From: Actinokineospora inagensis DSM 44258
Lineage (GTDB): Bacteria; Actinomycetota; Actinomycetes; Mycobacteriales; Pseudonocardiaceae
Reading direction: 5' to 3'
Assembly: GCF_000482865.1 (NCBI RefSeq)
Contig: NZ_AXWW01000006.1
Location: 62,001 to 126,000, forward strand
DNA: 64,000 nt
Shown: positions 51,512 to 60,005 of the stretch, piece by piece
Position numbering within the stretch: position 1 is the first letter of the stretch
How the letters are laid out: each line of letters begins with the position of its first letter
The notes under the pieces: model-generated
Told to the model about the DNA's origin: nothing
Databases searched by the model: none
What the model saw: only the letters and a program-made list of their open reading frames with translations
Position numbers and translations under genes: made by a program

Positions 51512-52117
51512 GTGACTGACCGGCTGGTATGGATCGACTGCGAGATGACCGGGCTCACCCTCGCGCACGACGCCCTCATCGAGATCGCCGCTCTGGTGAC
51601 CGACTCCGACCTCACCATCCTCGGTGACGGCATCGACCTGGTCATCCACGCCGACGACGGCCAACTCGACGCCATGCCCGCCGTCGTCCGCGACATGCAC
51701 GCCCACTCCGGCCTCACCGACGAGGTCCGCGCCTCCACGCTGACCATCGCCGACGCCGAGCAGCAGGTGCTCGACTACCTGCGCGAATGGGTCCCCGACC
51801 CCGGCGTCGCCCCCCTCTGCGGCAACTCCATCGCCACCGACCGCGGCTTCATCGCCCGCGACATGCCCGCCCTCGACGCCCACCTGCACTACCGCATGGT
51901 CGACGTGTCCTCCATCAAGGAACTCTGCCGCCGCTGGTACCCCCGCGTGTACTACGCGCAGCCGGACAAGGGCCTCGCCCACCGGGCCCTCGCCGACATC
52001 CGCGAGTCCATCCGCGAACTCCGCTACTACCGCGGCACCGCCTTCGTCCCCCAACCCGGCCCCAGCACCGACGAGGCCAAAGCCGTCGCCACCGCGGTCT
52101 CCACCCCCAACACCTAA
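51512..52117 (+). CDS. orn: Oligoribonuclease
   Basis: 201 residues, GTG start at 51512. DEDDh exonuclease motifs: [10 protein letters not shown] (Exo I), [16 protein letters not shown] (Exo II), and [17 protein letters not shown] (Exo III, His-Asp). Degrades 2-5 nt RNA oligomers including pGpG from c-di-GMP turnover, which is relevant to the GGDEF gene in this window. TAAGCT lies 8 nt before the start, so the mRNA may be leaderless. An extra C-terminal Thr/Pro-rich tail of about 20 residues is present. Confidence 0.95.
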   Translation: MTDRLVWIDCEMTGLTLAHDALIEIAALVTDSDLTILGDGIDLVIHADDGQLDAMPAVVRDMHAHSGLTDEVRASTLTIADAEQQVLDYLREWVPDPGVAPLCGNSIATDRGFIARDMPALDAHLHYRMVDVSSIKELCRRWYPRVYYAQPDKGLAHRALADIRESIRELRYYRGTAFVPQPGPSTDEAKAVATAVSTPNT

Positions 52118-52193
52118 CCCGTTTCAACCCCCACCGCCCGACACGCTACGATATTCCAGCACCAGCGGAGCCCTGGCTCCAGTGGTGTGGATG

Positions 52194-52266
52194 GTGGGTG
52201 TAGCTCAGTTGGTAGAGCACCTGGTTGTGGTCCAGGATGTCGCGGGTTCGAGTCCCGTCACTCACC
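52194..52266 (+). tRNA. tRNA-His (GTG)
   Basis: Acceptor GTGGGTG pairs with CACTCAC; D arm GCTCAGTTGGTAGAGC, anticodon loop with GTG in CCTGGTTGTGGTCCAGG, T arm with GGTTCGAGTCCC. A G precedes the acceptor at 52193 and C is at the discriminator position, the -1G:C73 pair expected of tRNA-His. CCA is not encoded. Confidence 0.95.
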
Positions 52267-52271
52267 CGCAG

Positions 52272-52307
52272 GCGCCCTGTGCCCACGGACAACGTGGGCC
52301 GGGGCGC
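52272..52307 (+). terminator. tRNA-His terminator hairpin
   Basis: GCGCC (52272) and GCCCAC (52281-52286) pair with GTGGGC (52294-52299) and GGCGC (52303-52307). It is followed by TTT, a better Rho-independent signature than most here. Confidence 0.75.
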
Positions 52308-52321
52308 TTTCGTCATCGCCC

Positions 52322-52440
52322 CTGGGGGGCGACCCCCCAGACCCCCACGGTGCGGCGGGCGCCGGAACCAGCGTGCTCGCTCGGGCCTGTCGGCCCTCAC
52401 ATCGGTAGGTAACCAATGGGCTTGTCGCCCACGGTGCGGT
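52322..52440. repeat. Post-tRNA repeat, single diverged copy
   Basis: Begins with the hairpin CTGGGGGG-CGA-CCCCCCAG (52322-52340), then ACCCCCACGGTGCG and one copy of the 87-bp unit found after tRNA-Lys, including GGGCCTGTCGGCCC, CTCACATCG and CCAATGGGCTTGTCGCCCACGGTGCGG. It lies between tRNA-His and the S4 gene. No gene is called in it. Confidence 0.8.
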
Positions 52441-52459
52441 GAGGGCCGGGGGCCACGGC

Positions 52460-52672
52460 TTAGCCTGCGGTGACCCGGATTTCGTCCGGGCCGACGGTGA
52501 CGTGGTCGCCGATGAAGATCTGGCGGCCGCGGCGGTCCTCCGGCTTGCCGTTGACGGCCACGGCGCCGTCGTCGAGGAGGTCTTTGGCGTGGGTGCCGTC
52601 GTCGGCGACGCCTGCGAGCTTGAGGAGTTGACCGAGGCGGATCATGTCGTCCCGGATTTCGACGTCGCGCAT
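52460..52672 (-). CDS. S4-domain RNA-binding protein (YbcJ-like)
   Basis: 70 residues, a bare S4 fold: IRLGQLLKLAGVADDGTHAKDLLDDGAVAVNGKPEDRRGRQIFIGDHVTV. It matches small YbcJ/YlmH-type S4 proteins that bind structured RNA or ribosomal RNA. It lies 9 bp downstream of the L,D-transpeptidase gene on the minus strand. Function beyond RNA binding is unknown. Confidence 0.88.
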   Translation of the reverse strand: MRDVEIRDDMIRLGQLLKLAGVADDGTHAKDLLDDGAVAVNGKPEDRRGRQIFIGDHVTVGPDEIRVTAG

Positions 52673-52681
52673 TGGTCGAGC

Positions 52682-53869
52682 CTACTTCTTGCCGCCCGCC
52701 TGCCAGGTGGGCCAGGGGACCTGCCAGTCGCCGAGGCCGTCCCAGGGTTCCAGGGCGGGGCCGCCGGAGTTCTGCACGGCGATGACGTCGCCCTTGGCCG
52801 AGATGCTCTGCAGCCACGCGGCGTTCTCGGTCGACATGTTGATGCAGCCGTGGCTCACGTTGCGGACGCCCTGGTCGCGGACCGACCACGGGGCCGAGTG
52901 GTAGAAGATGCCGCTGTTGGACATCCGTGTCGCCACGGCGACCTTGGTGCGGTAGCCGGCGGGCGAGTCGGACGGGACGCCGTAAGTGGACGAGTCCATC
53001 GTGTAGTCGGTGTGCTCACTCATCACCGTGTACGTGCCCACCGGTGTCTCGTGGCCCTTCTTGCCCAGTGACACCGGGATCGTGCGCGCGAGGACACCGT
53101 TGACGGTCACGGTCATCTGATGGGTCGTACCGTCCGCGACAGCGACAACGGCGTCGCCGATCGTGACAGTCGCCTTACGGTCCTCGCGGCCGAAGAGTCC
53201 GTTGCCGAGGCTTTTACCGTAGATGGCAGCGTCAACGGTGACGGTTGTCCCGGACCTCCAGTAGTCCTTCGGGCGCCAGTGGACCTCCTTGTCGGAGAAC
53301 CAGTAGAACGCCCCCTCCGCCGCCGGGGACGCCGTCACTTGGATCGCCTTCTCCGCCGCGGCCTTGTCGGCGACCGCGGTGTCGAAGTAGAACGCGAACG
53401 GCTGCCCCACACCGACCTTCTGCCCATCGGTCGGATTCATCGTTAGCGCTACCTGCCGCCGCGGCTTGACGGTGGTGAAGGTCGACGTGGACGTTGACGG
53501 CTTGCCCTGCGAGTCCTGACCGGTCGCCGTTGTCGTGTACGTCTTGCCGTACCCCAACACCTCCGTGCTCCGCCACGACCCGCCATCGGCGGCCAACGCA
53601 CCCGCGACCACCCGACCGTCCTGCCCGGTCACCGCGACCGACGTCAACCTGCCCCCGGTCGCCGCCACCGTCACCGGCTCCCCCGGCGCCACATCAGCGG
53701 CCCGGTCCGCCGGGGTCAACGCCAACGCCAACGGCACCGGCGGAGACGTCATAGTGGTCGACGTAGTGGTCGACACGGACGTAGACACCGACGGCGGAGC
53801 CGACTCGGTGGCGGTGCACCCGGCCACCGCCATCACCACACCCGCCCAAGCCAGCCCAACCCGCCACAT
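52682..53869 (-). CDS. L,D-transpeptidase lipoprotein with Ig-like domains
   Basis: 395 residues. A lipoprotein signal (GVVMAVAGC) sets the start at 53869. Residues about 40-240 form two Ig-like domains, followed by the YkuD catalytic domain. Active site: HSAPWSVRDQGVRNVSHGCINMS, with His and the nucleophilic Cys. It makes 3-3 cross-links in peptidoglycan, the same layout as mycobacterial LdtMt2 type enzymes and a usual target of carbapenems. It is anchored to the outer membrane face. Confidence 0.93.
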   Translation of the reverse strand: MWRVGLAWAGVVMAVAGCTATESAPPSVSTSVSTTTSTTMTSPPVPLALALTPADRAADVAPGEPVTVAATGGRLTSVAVTGQDGRVVAGALAADGGSWRSTEVLGYGKTYTTTATGQDSQGKPSTSTSTFTTVKPRRQVALTMNPTDGQKVGVGQPFAFYFDTAVADKAAAEKAIQVTASPAAEGAFYWFSDKEVHWRPKDYWRSGTTVTVDAAIYGKSLGNGLFGREDRKATVTIGDAVVAVADGTTHQMTVTVNGVLARTIPVSLGKKGHETPVGTYTVMSEHTDYTMDSSTYGVPSDSPAGYRTKVAVATRMSNSGIFYHSAPWSVRDQGVRNVSHGCINMSTENAAWLQSISAKGDVIAVQNSGGPALEPWDGLGDWQVPWPTWQAGGKK

Positions 53870-54016
53870 ACCGGACCGCCCTCCCAAAACACCCACCCGG
53901 CCAGTGTGCCCCAACCTGCCCACGAACGAGTGAGAGCGCCACCGCACCCCCCTGATTTCTTCCGGGGAGACACCCTGTGCTAACTTTTTCCCCGTCAGCA
54001 GGAGAGATCCTGACGA

Positions 54017-54089
54017 GCGCCGCTAGCTCAACTGGCAGAGCAGCTGGCTCTTAACCAGCGGGTTCGGGGTTCGAGTCCCTGGCGGCGCA
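54017..54089 (+). tRNA. tRNA-Lys (CTT)
   Basis: Acceptor GCGCCGC pairs with GCGGCGC; D arm GCTCAACTGGCAGAGC; anticodon CTT within CTGGCTCTTAACCAG; T arm GGGTTCGAGTCCC region; discriminator A at 54089. CCA is not encoded. Confidence 0.95.
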
Positions 54090-54099
54090 CGACCTCGGT

Positions 54100-54132
54100 C
54101 GACCCATGTCCACGGAAAGCGTGGACGGGTCG
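54100..54132 (+). terminator. tRNA-Lys terminator hairpin
   Basis: CGACCC (54100-54105) and GTCCACG (54108-54114) pair with CGTGGAC (54120-54126) and GGGTCG (54127-54132) around GAAAG, with a 2-nt bulge on the left. Confidence 0.75.
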
Positions 54133-54145
54133 GCCGTTAGTGTTT

Positions 54146-54600
54146 CTGGGGGGCGACCCCCCAGACCCCCACGGTGCGATCACTCTCGACCCGGCGTTGC
54201 TCGCTTGGGCCTGTCGGCCCTCACATCGAGCATGCAACCCAACGGGCCGGTCGCCCACGGTGCGGCGGACGCCGGAACCAGCGCTGCTCGCTTGGGCCTG
54301 TCGGCCCTCACATCGAGCATGCAACCCAACGGGCCGGTCGCCCACGGTGCGGCGGACGCCGGAACCAGCGCTGCTCGCTTGGGCCTGTCGGCCCTCACAT
54401 CGAGCATGCAACCCAACGGGCCGGTCGCCCACGGTGCGGCGGACGCCGGAACCAGCGCTGCTCGCTTGGGCCTGTCGGCCCTCACATCGAGCATGTAACC
54501 CAATGGGCCGGTCGCCCACGGTGCGGCGGGTGCCGGAACCGGCGTTGCTCGCTTGGGCCTGTCGGCCCTCACATCGAGTGTGTAGCCAATGGGCTGTCGC
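54146..54600. repeat. Post-tRNA 87-bp tandem repeat array
   Basis: Opens with CTGGGGGG-CGA-CCCCCCAG (54146-54164), identical to the hairpin after tRNA-His. Then five direct copies with exact 87-bp period start at 54204, 54291, 54378, 54465 and 54552. Each copy has the hairpin GGGCCTGTCGGCCC, CTCACATCGAG and GCCCACGGTGCGGCGG. The last copies drift. 87 is a multiple of 3, so long frames run through on both strands, but none has gene-like start signals. 54601-54693 is a short leader to the next gene. Confidence 0.9.
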
Positions 54601-54693
54601 CCACGGGGGGGTGACTCTGGGGGTCTGTCGACACCCGGCTTTCTCCTCGGCTTCTTCACGGGATGGGCACGGGGCGCCGGCAGGGTGGGGGGT

Positions 54694-55521
54694 ATGCCGT
54701 ACACGCTGTCGCATGTAGCTGCTGTGTTGCCGTTGGTGCGGCGGAGGCCGTTGGTGGGGGCGGGGCTGGTGGTGGGGTCCATGTCGCCGGACCTGTTGTA
54801 CTTCGTGGCGTTGGAGCCGGGGGTGGACGAGCGGTCGCACACGTGGGTGGGGCTGGTGGCGATGGACCTGCCGATCGCGCTGGGGGTGATCGGGGCGGTG
54901 TACTGGCTGGTGGTGCCCGCGGTGGTCGCGTTGGCGCCCAGGTGGGTACGGGTGCGGGTGGTGCCGGTGCGGCCGCCGGAACTGGACGTGCGCGGGGTGC
55001 TGTGGCTGGTGGTGTCGGTCCTGCTGGGCGGGGTCACGCACCTGGTGTGGGACAGCTTCACGCACCACGAGGGGTGGGTGGTGCGGCACTACCCGGAGCT
55101 GCGGCTGTGGTTCGTGGAGGGGATGCCGCGGTACCAGTTCCTGCAGTTGGCGAGCAGCGTGCTGGGGATCGCGGCGGTGCTGTGGTGGTCGTGGCGGGCG
55201 TTGAAGGGGCGGACGCCGGTGGCCGAGGTGCCCGCGTTGTACGCGCCGCCGCGCAGGCCGGGGCTGGTGGTGGCGGGGGTCGTGGCGGCCGGACTGGTGC
55301 TGGCGGCGGTGCGGGCGTTCACGGTGATGGCCGGGGTGGGTCACCAGTCCGTGGTCGGCTTCGCCCGGACGGTGGCCGCGGGGGTCGCGCCGAGTCACGA
55401 ACAGGTCACGGCCGGGGTGACCCGGGTGTCGATTTGTGTCGTTACCGGGGTGTTCGCGGCGTTGCTGGCGGTCGGCCTGCACCAGCGGGCGCGGGCCCGC
55501 GGCGGACGGGCAGTGGACTAG
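54694..55521 (+). CDS. DUF4184 family membrane protein
   Basis: 275 residues with an N-terminal MPYTLSHVAAVLPL and GSMSPDLLYF, then HTWVGLVAMDLPIALGV and GGVTHLVWDSFTHHEGWV. His and Asp residues near membrane helices resemble a metal-dependent hydrolase site, as in the related YdjM/DUF457 families. Six or so helices. GGTGGGGGGT precedes the ATG. It follows the tRNA-Lys repeat array. The exact function of DUF4184 is not known to me. Confidence 0.85.
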   Translation: MPYTLSHVAAVLPLVRRRPLVGAGLVVGSMSPDLLYFVALEPGVDERSHTWVGLVAMDLPIALGVIGAVYWLVVPAVVALAPRWVRVRVVPVRPPELDVRGVLWLVVSVLLGGVTHLVWDSFTHHEGWVVRHYPELRLWFVEGMPRYQFLQLASSVLGIAAVLWWSWRALKGRTPVAEVPALYAPPRRPGLVVAGVVAAGLVLAAVRAFTVMAGVGHQSVVGFARTVAAGVAPSHEQVTAGVTRVSICVVTGVFAALLAVGLHQRARARGGRAVD

Positions 55522-55816
55522 ACCGGCCAGTCCGTGCTGGACTGTCCACACAGGCCATCCCAGCGGGCGGGTGGAGCGCTCCCAGATCAACCGGGGAGTG
55601 CTCGGCCGACTACGAAACGCGGTCGACCGTCGCCGGATCTGCAACTTGCAGATAACGTCTACACGTGTGGGCGTACACCCGGACCCCTGAACCGCCACTG
55701 CGCGGTCGCTGAGCGAAGTTGTCGCTAACAGCAGGTGTCCGATCAACAACGGGCAGAACTCGTGCGCGCAGGTCCTAAAGCTTGGCGTCTGTGATCCTTC
55801 GGCCTAGCTTTGTCCC
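55522..55816. other. Intergenic region before the LysR gene
   Basis: Just under 300 bp with no gene. Contains ACTTGCAGATAACGTCTACACGTGTGGGCGTAC-type sequence near 55,640-55,675 with local A+T enrichment, possibly a promoter. LysR operators (T-N11-A) may be present but none stands out. Confidence 0.4.
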
Positions 55817-56800
55817 ATGGAGCTGGAGCTGCGCCACTTCAAAATCATCGTTGCGGTCGCCGAGGCGGGCAGCATCACCAAGGCCGCGTCCACCCTCGGG
55901 CTCGCCCAACCCGCGCTGACCGCTCAGCTCCACCGGATCGAACGAGCCCTCGGTGGACCACTGTTCGAACGCGACCGCAAGGGCGCCAGACCCACCGCGC
56001 TGGGCGAGCTGGTGCTGTCCCGGGCGCGGCTGCTGCTGCCCGCCGTCTCCGGCCTGCGCGAGGAGGCGGCCCGGTTCGCCAACAACGCCTCGCTGCCCGG
56101 CGACACCCCCGCGCGGCTGCGGTTGGGCTCGGCGACCGGCCCGGTGCTCGGCGGCCTGGTGCACCAGCTCAACGCCGCCTACCCGGACCTGCACGTCACC
56201 ACGCACGTGTCGTGGTCGTCGGAGGAGCTGGCCTCGATGGTGGCCGACGGCCGGGTCGACTACACGCTCGTCGGCGTGTGCGGGGACGCCCCGCCGCCGT
56301 CGCAGCCGGGCCTGATCTGGCGGACGCTGGCCACCGACCCGGTGTTCGTGCTGCTGTCCGAGAAGAACCCGCTGGCCGAGCAGCAGGAGGTCGACCTGGC
56401 CGACCTGGCCGGGGTGCAGTGGGGCGCCACCCCGGGCGACGGTTGCTTCGCCGACTGCTTCGCCGCCGCCTGCGCCCGCGCCGGGTTCACCCCGCGCACC
56501 CTGTACGAGACCGACGTGAACAGCTGCATCGACCTGGTCGAGTCCGGCGACGCGGTGGTGCTGTGCCAACCGATGTTCCGCCGGATGCCCGGGGTGGTGC
56601 CGGTGCCGATCGCGGGTAACCCGCTGCGCTGGCGCAACCTGATCGGGTGGCACCCGGACGGGGCGGCGGCCGCGTTCTCCGACCAGTTGGTGAAGATGGC
56701 CAGCACCGCCTACGCCGACGTCATCGCGCGCAGCACCCGCTACACCGAGTTCCTCCGCGACCACCCCGGGTTCGGCGTGGAGCGCCCGGAAGCCATCTGA
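55817..56800 (+). CDS. LysR-family transcriptional regulator
   Basis: 327 residues, start ATG. N-terminal winged helix-turn-helix: ELRHFKIIVAVAEAGSITKAASTLGLAQPALTAQLHRIERALGGPLFERD, followed by the linker helix and a periplasmic-binding-protein-like effector domain. No metabolic operon is adjacent, and the gene upstream is a DUF4184 protein. Regulon and effector unknown. A LysR gene beside a GGDEF gene might control it, as the two converge. Confidence 0.92.
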   Translation: MELELRHFKIIVAVAEAGSITKAASTLGLAQPALTAQLHRIERALGGPLFERDRKGARPTALGELVLSRARLLLPAVSGLREEAARFANNASLPGDTPARLRLGSATGPVLGGLVHQLNAAYPDLHVTTHVSWSSEELASMVADGRVDYTLVGVCGDAPPPSQPGLIWRTLATDPVFVLLSEKNPLAEQQEVDLADLAGVQWGATPGDGCFADCFAAACARAGFTPRTLYETDVNSCIDLVESGDAVVLCQPMFRRMPGVVPVPIAGNPLRWRNLIGWHPDGAAAAFSDQLVKMASTAYADVIARSTRYTEFLRDHPGFGVERPEAI

Positions 56801-57206
56801 CCGGCGGCGAACCCGGGGGTCCCGCAGGCGCACGACCGCACTATGACGCGGGTCATCCGCCCACGTCTGTCCACTGAGGACTCGCCGTCCCGTGTGGTGT
56901 CGCCAACGGCTCGACCGGTGCCAGTTCAGCGTGTGCACAACCACGTCAGCCGAGTGTGGCGCAGCTCTCACTTCGTGGCGAGACCGCCATTCGCAGCACT
57001 GGCGATGCGGCGAACAGTCCGTCACCCGGCGGTCGGTCCGGGCTGCGGGCGGACCAACGGGGCGCCCGCCAACCGGCCCAAATTCCCGCGCCGGGCGCCC
57101 GTGCGGAGGTTGGGGTCGGAGGACCCTGGCGGGTGCCGGGCGCGTCCGACTCGGGTGCGGCACTGGACTGCCCGGTCGGTCCCGGGAGCATCCCCGGCGC
57201 GGTGGC
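56801..57206. other. Convergent intergenic region
   Basis: About 405 bp between the 3' ends of the LysR gene and the GGDEF gene. No terminator with a clear stem, no repeat and no gene are seen. High GC throughout. It may hold transcription end signals only. Confidence 0.4.
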
Positions 57207-58493
57207 TCAGACCGCGACGTCAGCCGGGGGCTCGGCCGCCCGGACCTGGTTGCGGCCGCCGTTCTTCGCCTCGTAGACGGCGGCGTCCGCGCGCCGGAGG
57301 AGGGTCTCCAGGTCGACGCCGGAGCCCGCGGCCACCCCGATGGACGTGGTGCGGTCGCTGATCACGACCGGTTGGCCGCGCTTGTCGGTGGCGGCGACCT
57401 GCATGCCCGCGACGCCGCGGCGGACGCGTTCGGCGACCAGCGCCGCGCCGTCGATGTCGGTGTCCGGTAGCAGCAGGACGAACTCCTCGCCGCCGAAGCG
57501 CCCGACCACGTCCCCTTGGCGGGTGGTCTCGCGCAGCACGGCGCCGACGGAGCGCAGGACCGCGTCGCCCGCCGGGTGGCCCCAGGTGTCGTTGACCTGT
57601 TTGAAGTGGTCGAGGTCGAGGACGGCGACGGCCAGGGTGGACTGGGTGCGGGCGGAGCGGGACAGCTCGCGGCCTGCCTGTTCGTGCCAGCCGCGGCTGT
57701 TGAGCAACTGGGTCTTGTGGTCGGTGCGGGCGTCGCCGCGCAGGTTCTCGATCTGCAGGGCGCCCCAGTCGAGCGCGACGAGCAGCGGCACCACGAACAG
57801 CGGCGCCAGCCAGGCGTGCGCGATGGCGAGGGCGGCCAACGCGCCGAGGCAGACGGTCAGCGCGGCCATCAGGTTGTCGCGCCGGGTGCCGACGACGACC
57901 GTCCAGGTGGGTTGGGGTGTGGACAGCGCGATGACGCCGCCGATGGCGACCGCGTTGATCACGAAGTAGGTGAGGCCCGCGAGGGCCAGGACGAGGGCGT
58001 CCTGGGCGCCGAAGGTGCTGGTCACGTGCACGCCCGCGAGGCGGACCACGGCCAGCGAGCCCAGCGCGGCCAACAGGATGCCCGCGGTGCCGAAGGTGTA
58101 CCGGTAGAGCGGTCGCCGGGCCACCGGGTACAGCTGCACGCGCAGCAGCAACATCGACAGCACCGCCATCCACGCGGGCAGCAGGACCATCGCGGGCAGG
58201 ATCCACACGACGCTCGTGTCCATGTGCGGGCCGGTGCCGCTGTCGCGGCGGGTCTCCTCGGTGCGCCGGGTCAGCCACAGGTGCACCGCGCCCGCCCCGA
58301 CGAGTACGGCGAGTCGGCGCCAATCCGAAGCCGTGGGTGGTACGTCGGTGAGGCAGGCGAGGGCTACCGCGGCGACGGCGAGGAGTTCGAAGATGATCAC
58401 ATACCGGCGGGCCGCGCTCGGCAGCGACCACAACCCCCACGCGCGGACCCGCCGCCAAGACGAAGGGTGTTCAGTGCGCAGCGAGTCGGTCAC
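57207..58493 (-). CDS. Membrane-bound diguanylate cyclase (GGDEF)
   Basis: 428 residues from the GTG at 58493. Six or seven membrane helices (about 25-235), then a GGDEF domain: DHKTQLLNSRGWHEQ, AVLDLDHFKQVNDTWGH, and RFGGEEFVLLLPDTD with GGEEF intact, so cyclase activity to c-di-GMP is expected. The allosteric I site (RxxD) is not clear before the motif. The frame is open much further: a TTG at 59651 has AAGGAGGG 6 nt upstream, and a GTG at 58646 has AAGGTGA. A much longer protein (814 residues) with a Ser/Thr/Gly-rich N-terminal part containing about ten TSR-type repeats cannot be excluded. The tiny-ORF array lies antisense to that part. Confidence 0.85.
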   Translation of the reverse strand: MTDSLRTEHPSSWRRVRAWGLWSLPSAARRYVIIFELLAVAAVALACLTDVPPTASDWRRLAVLVGAGAVHLWLTRRTEETRRDSGTGPHMDTSVVWILPAMVLLPAWMAVLSMLLLRVQLYPVARRPLYRYTFGTAGILLAALGSLAVVRLAGVHVTSTFGAQDALVLALAGLTYFVINAVAIGGVIALSTPQPTWTVVVGTRRDNLMAALTVCLGALAALAIAHAWLAPLFVVPLLVALDWGALQIENLRGDARTDHKTQLLNSRGWHEQAGRELSRSARTQSTLAVAVLDLDHFKQVNDTWGHPAGDAVLRSVGAVLRETTRQGDVVGRFGGEEFVLLLPDTDIDGAALVAERVRRGVAGMQVAATDKRGQPVVISDRTTSIGVAAGSGVDLETLLRRADAAVYEAKNGGRNQVRAAEPPADVAV

Positions 58494-58708
58494 ACTTAGC
58501 CGTGAACGGAACCGGCGCCACCCGAGTCCCCGTGTGCCACCGCGGCGGGCCCTGGTCCGCCCGGCCGCGCGACGGCGACCCACGGCGCGCGGAGCCGCCC
58601 CAGACGCGCCACCACCGGTGCCGCCACGGTTGCGATCAGCGGCCACGGCGTCACCTTCCGGCTTGTCGAACGTTTCGTCCAGCGTGGATCCCCTTGGAGG
58701 TGTGTCCG

Positions 58709-59425
58709 GTGCGCTCGCGTGACTGGTGACCGTCCGATCAGGCCGGTTGTCCACCTCGTCCCCGTCGACCGTCTTATCGGCGCTGTCCACTTCGACCGAA
58801 GGAGTCGCACCCGATGCGTTCCCGCGACTGGTGAGCGAATCCTCCCCGGCGCAGCGCTGTGCCGGGAAATCACCGACCGACCCGGTTCCGGGTACCCGAT
58901 CCGCCCCGACCACAACCCCAGGAGAACCCGATGTCGCGCGACTGGTGAACCCCGAACGACCCGGACCTGTCCCGCCCCCGCCGACCCGAGGAGAAGCCGA
59001 TGCGCTCGCGCGACTGGTGACCACAGACCCGCTCGACCCGCTCGAACCGTCCACACCGACCACTGGAGAACCCGATGTCCCGCGACTGGTGACCACCGGC
59101 CCGTGCCCACCGTCCACTTCGACCGAACCGTCCGCGCCGACCTCAGGAGCAGCCGATGTCCCGCGACTGGTGACCGACCCGACCACCGCAGCCGAACCCA
59201 CCGAAGGAGAGCCCGATGCGCTCACGCGACTGGTGACCACCGATTCGTCCAGACCACCCGAACCGACCACAGGAGACCCCCATGCGTTCTCGCGACTGGT
59301 GACCGCCGACAAGTCCGAACCGAGCACACCGACCCCAGGAGAAGCCGATGTCCCGCGACTGGTGAAACCCGAATCCCCGCCGACCGAACCGACAGGAGAC
59401 CGCGATGCGTTCGCGCGACTGGTGA
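58709..59425 (+). other. Array of ten micro-ORFs encoding MRSRDW or MSRDW
   Basis: Ten tiny frames on the plus strand. Starts and ends: 58709-58729 (GTG), 58814-58834, 58931-58948, 59000-59020, 59075-59092, 59156-59173, 59216-59236, 59282-59302, 59348-59365, 59405-59425. The third, fifth, sixth and ninth encode MSRDW, and the other six encode MRSRDW. Each ends TGA. GGAG lies exactly 6 nt before the ATG in copies 3-10 and 8-9 nt before the start in copies 1-2. The Ser codon uses all four TCN forms and the Arg codons switch CGC/CGT, while GAC, TGG and TGA never change. All ten starts share one frame, so spacing (57-117 bp) is always a multiple of 3, which also fits a long overlapping frame. A degraded eleventh copy is at about 59468-59485. 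Function unknown. Confidence 0.6.
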
Positions 59426-60005
59426 AACCCGAATCCCGTTCCACACCGGCGACCGAGCCCCCCGGGTTCCCGCGACCGGTGCCCGCTTCCGCGCCCCGCC
59501 GACCGTCCACACCGGCGCGCGGTGCCGCGTTTGCCGAGCCCGCTGAGACCACCGAGTCCGCCGTGCCGGGCGACGCCGAGCGCGCCGCCGGGATGTCCCG
59601 CTCGGCGGAGGGTGACCCACCGCGCGCGGGGTCGTGGTCGTTGCGGCCCAACGGTCGCCCTCCTTCCTCTCGAACCGACACCGGGGGCGTGGCGAATGGG
59701 ACGCCTGAGCGGCCGAGGGGTTGTCCCACCCCCGGCGCGCTCGAGACGGACCACGGGCTCTCGCCCGTACTATCGCCGTCCGCTCACGCGGTGTGTCACG
59801 CGGCCGTGCCGGGTCCGCGTCCCAGTTCCGCTTGCACTGTCCCCACGGTACGTCCTGCGCCGACAGTAGCGACCCCGCTACGCCAAGCAGCGCCCGAACG
59901 GAGCACGACAGTACTCGGACGGGTCGGGTAGCCGACTACGGCGTTCCGCCCAGCGGACCACCCGCCAATGGTGGTACACCACTTATCCCCCGCCGGGGTG
60001 GTTGA
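59426..60005. other. Region beyond the micro-ORF array
   Basis: About 580 bp with no independent gene called. The minus strand has AAGGAGGG (59665-59658) 6 nt before a TTG at 59651, which would start a long N-terminal extension of the GGDEF protein. A decayed array copy lies near 59468-59485. From 59730 to 60005 I see no feature except a possible promoter area for the minus strand. Confidence 0.45.

Noticed and set aside
54204-54600. CRISPR-like array
   Set aside because: Units are continuous 87-bp tandem copies with no variable spacers and no cas genes.
52194-54600. Integrated element at tRNA genes
   Set aside because: No integrase, excisionase or tRNA 3' end duplication was found between or beside the tRNA genes.
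54028-55749. 573-residue minus-strand frame with 29-residue repeats
   Set aside because: Generated by the 87-bp repeat (a multiple of 3) and antisense to a DUF4184 gene and tRNA-Lys.
58726-59931. 401-residue plus-strand frame rich in Pro/Thr/Glu with repeated RLV
   Set aside because: It runs through the micro-ORF array in another frame. Differences between its repeats are amino-acid changing, while those in the micro-ORFs are silent, so this frame is less likely to be the selected one.
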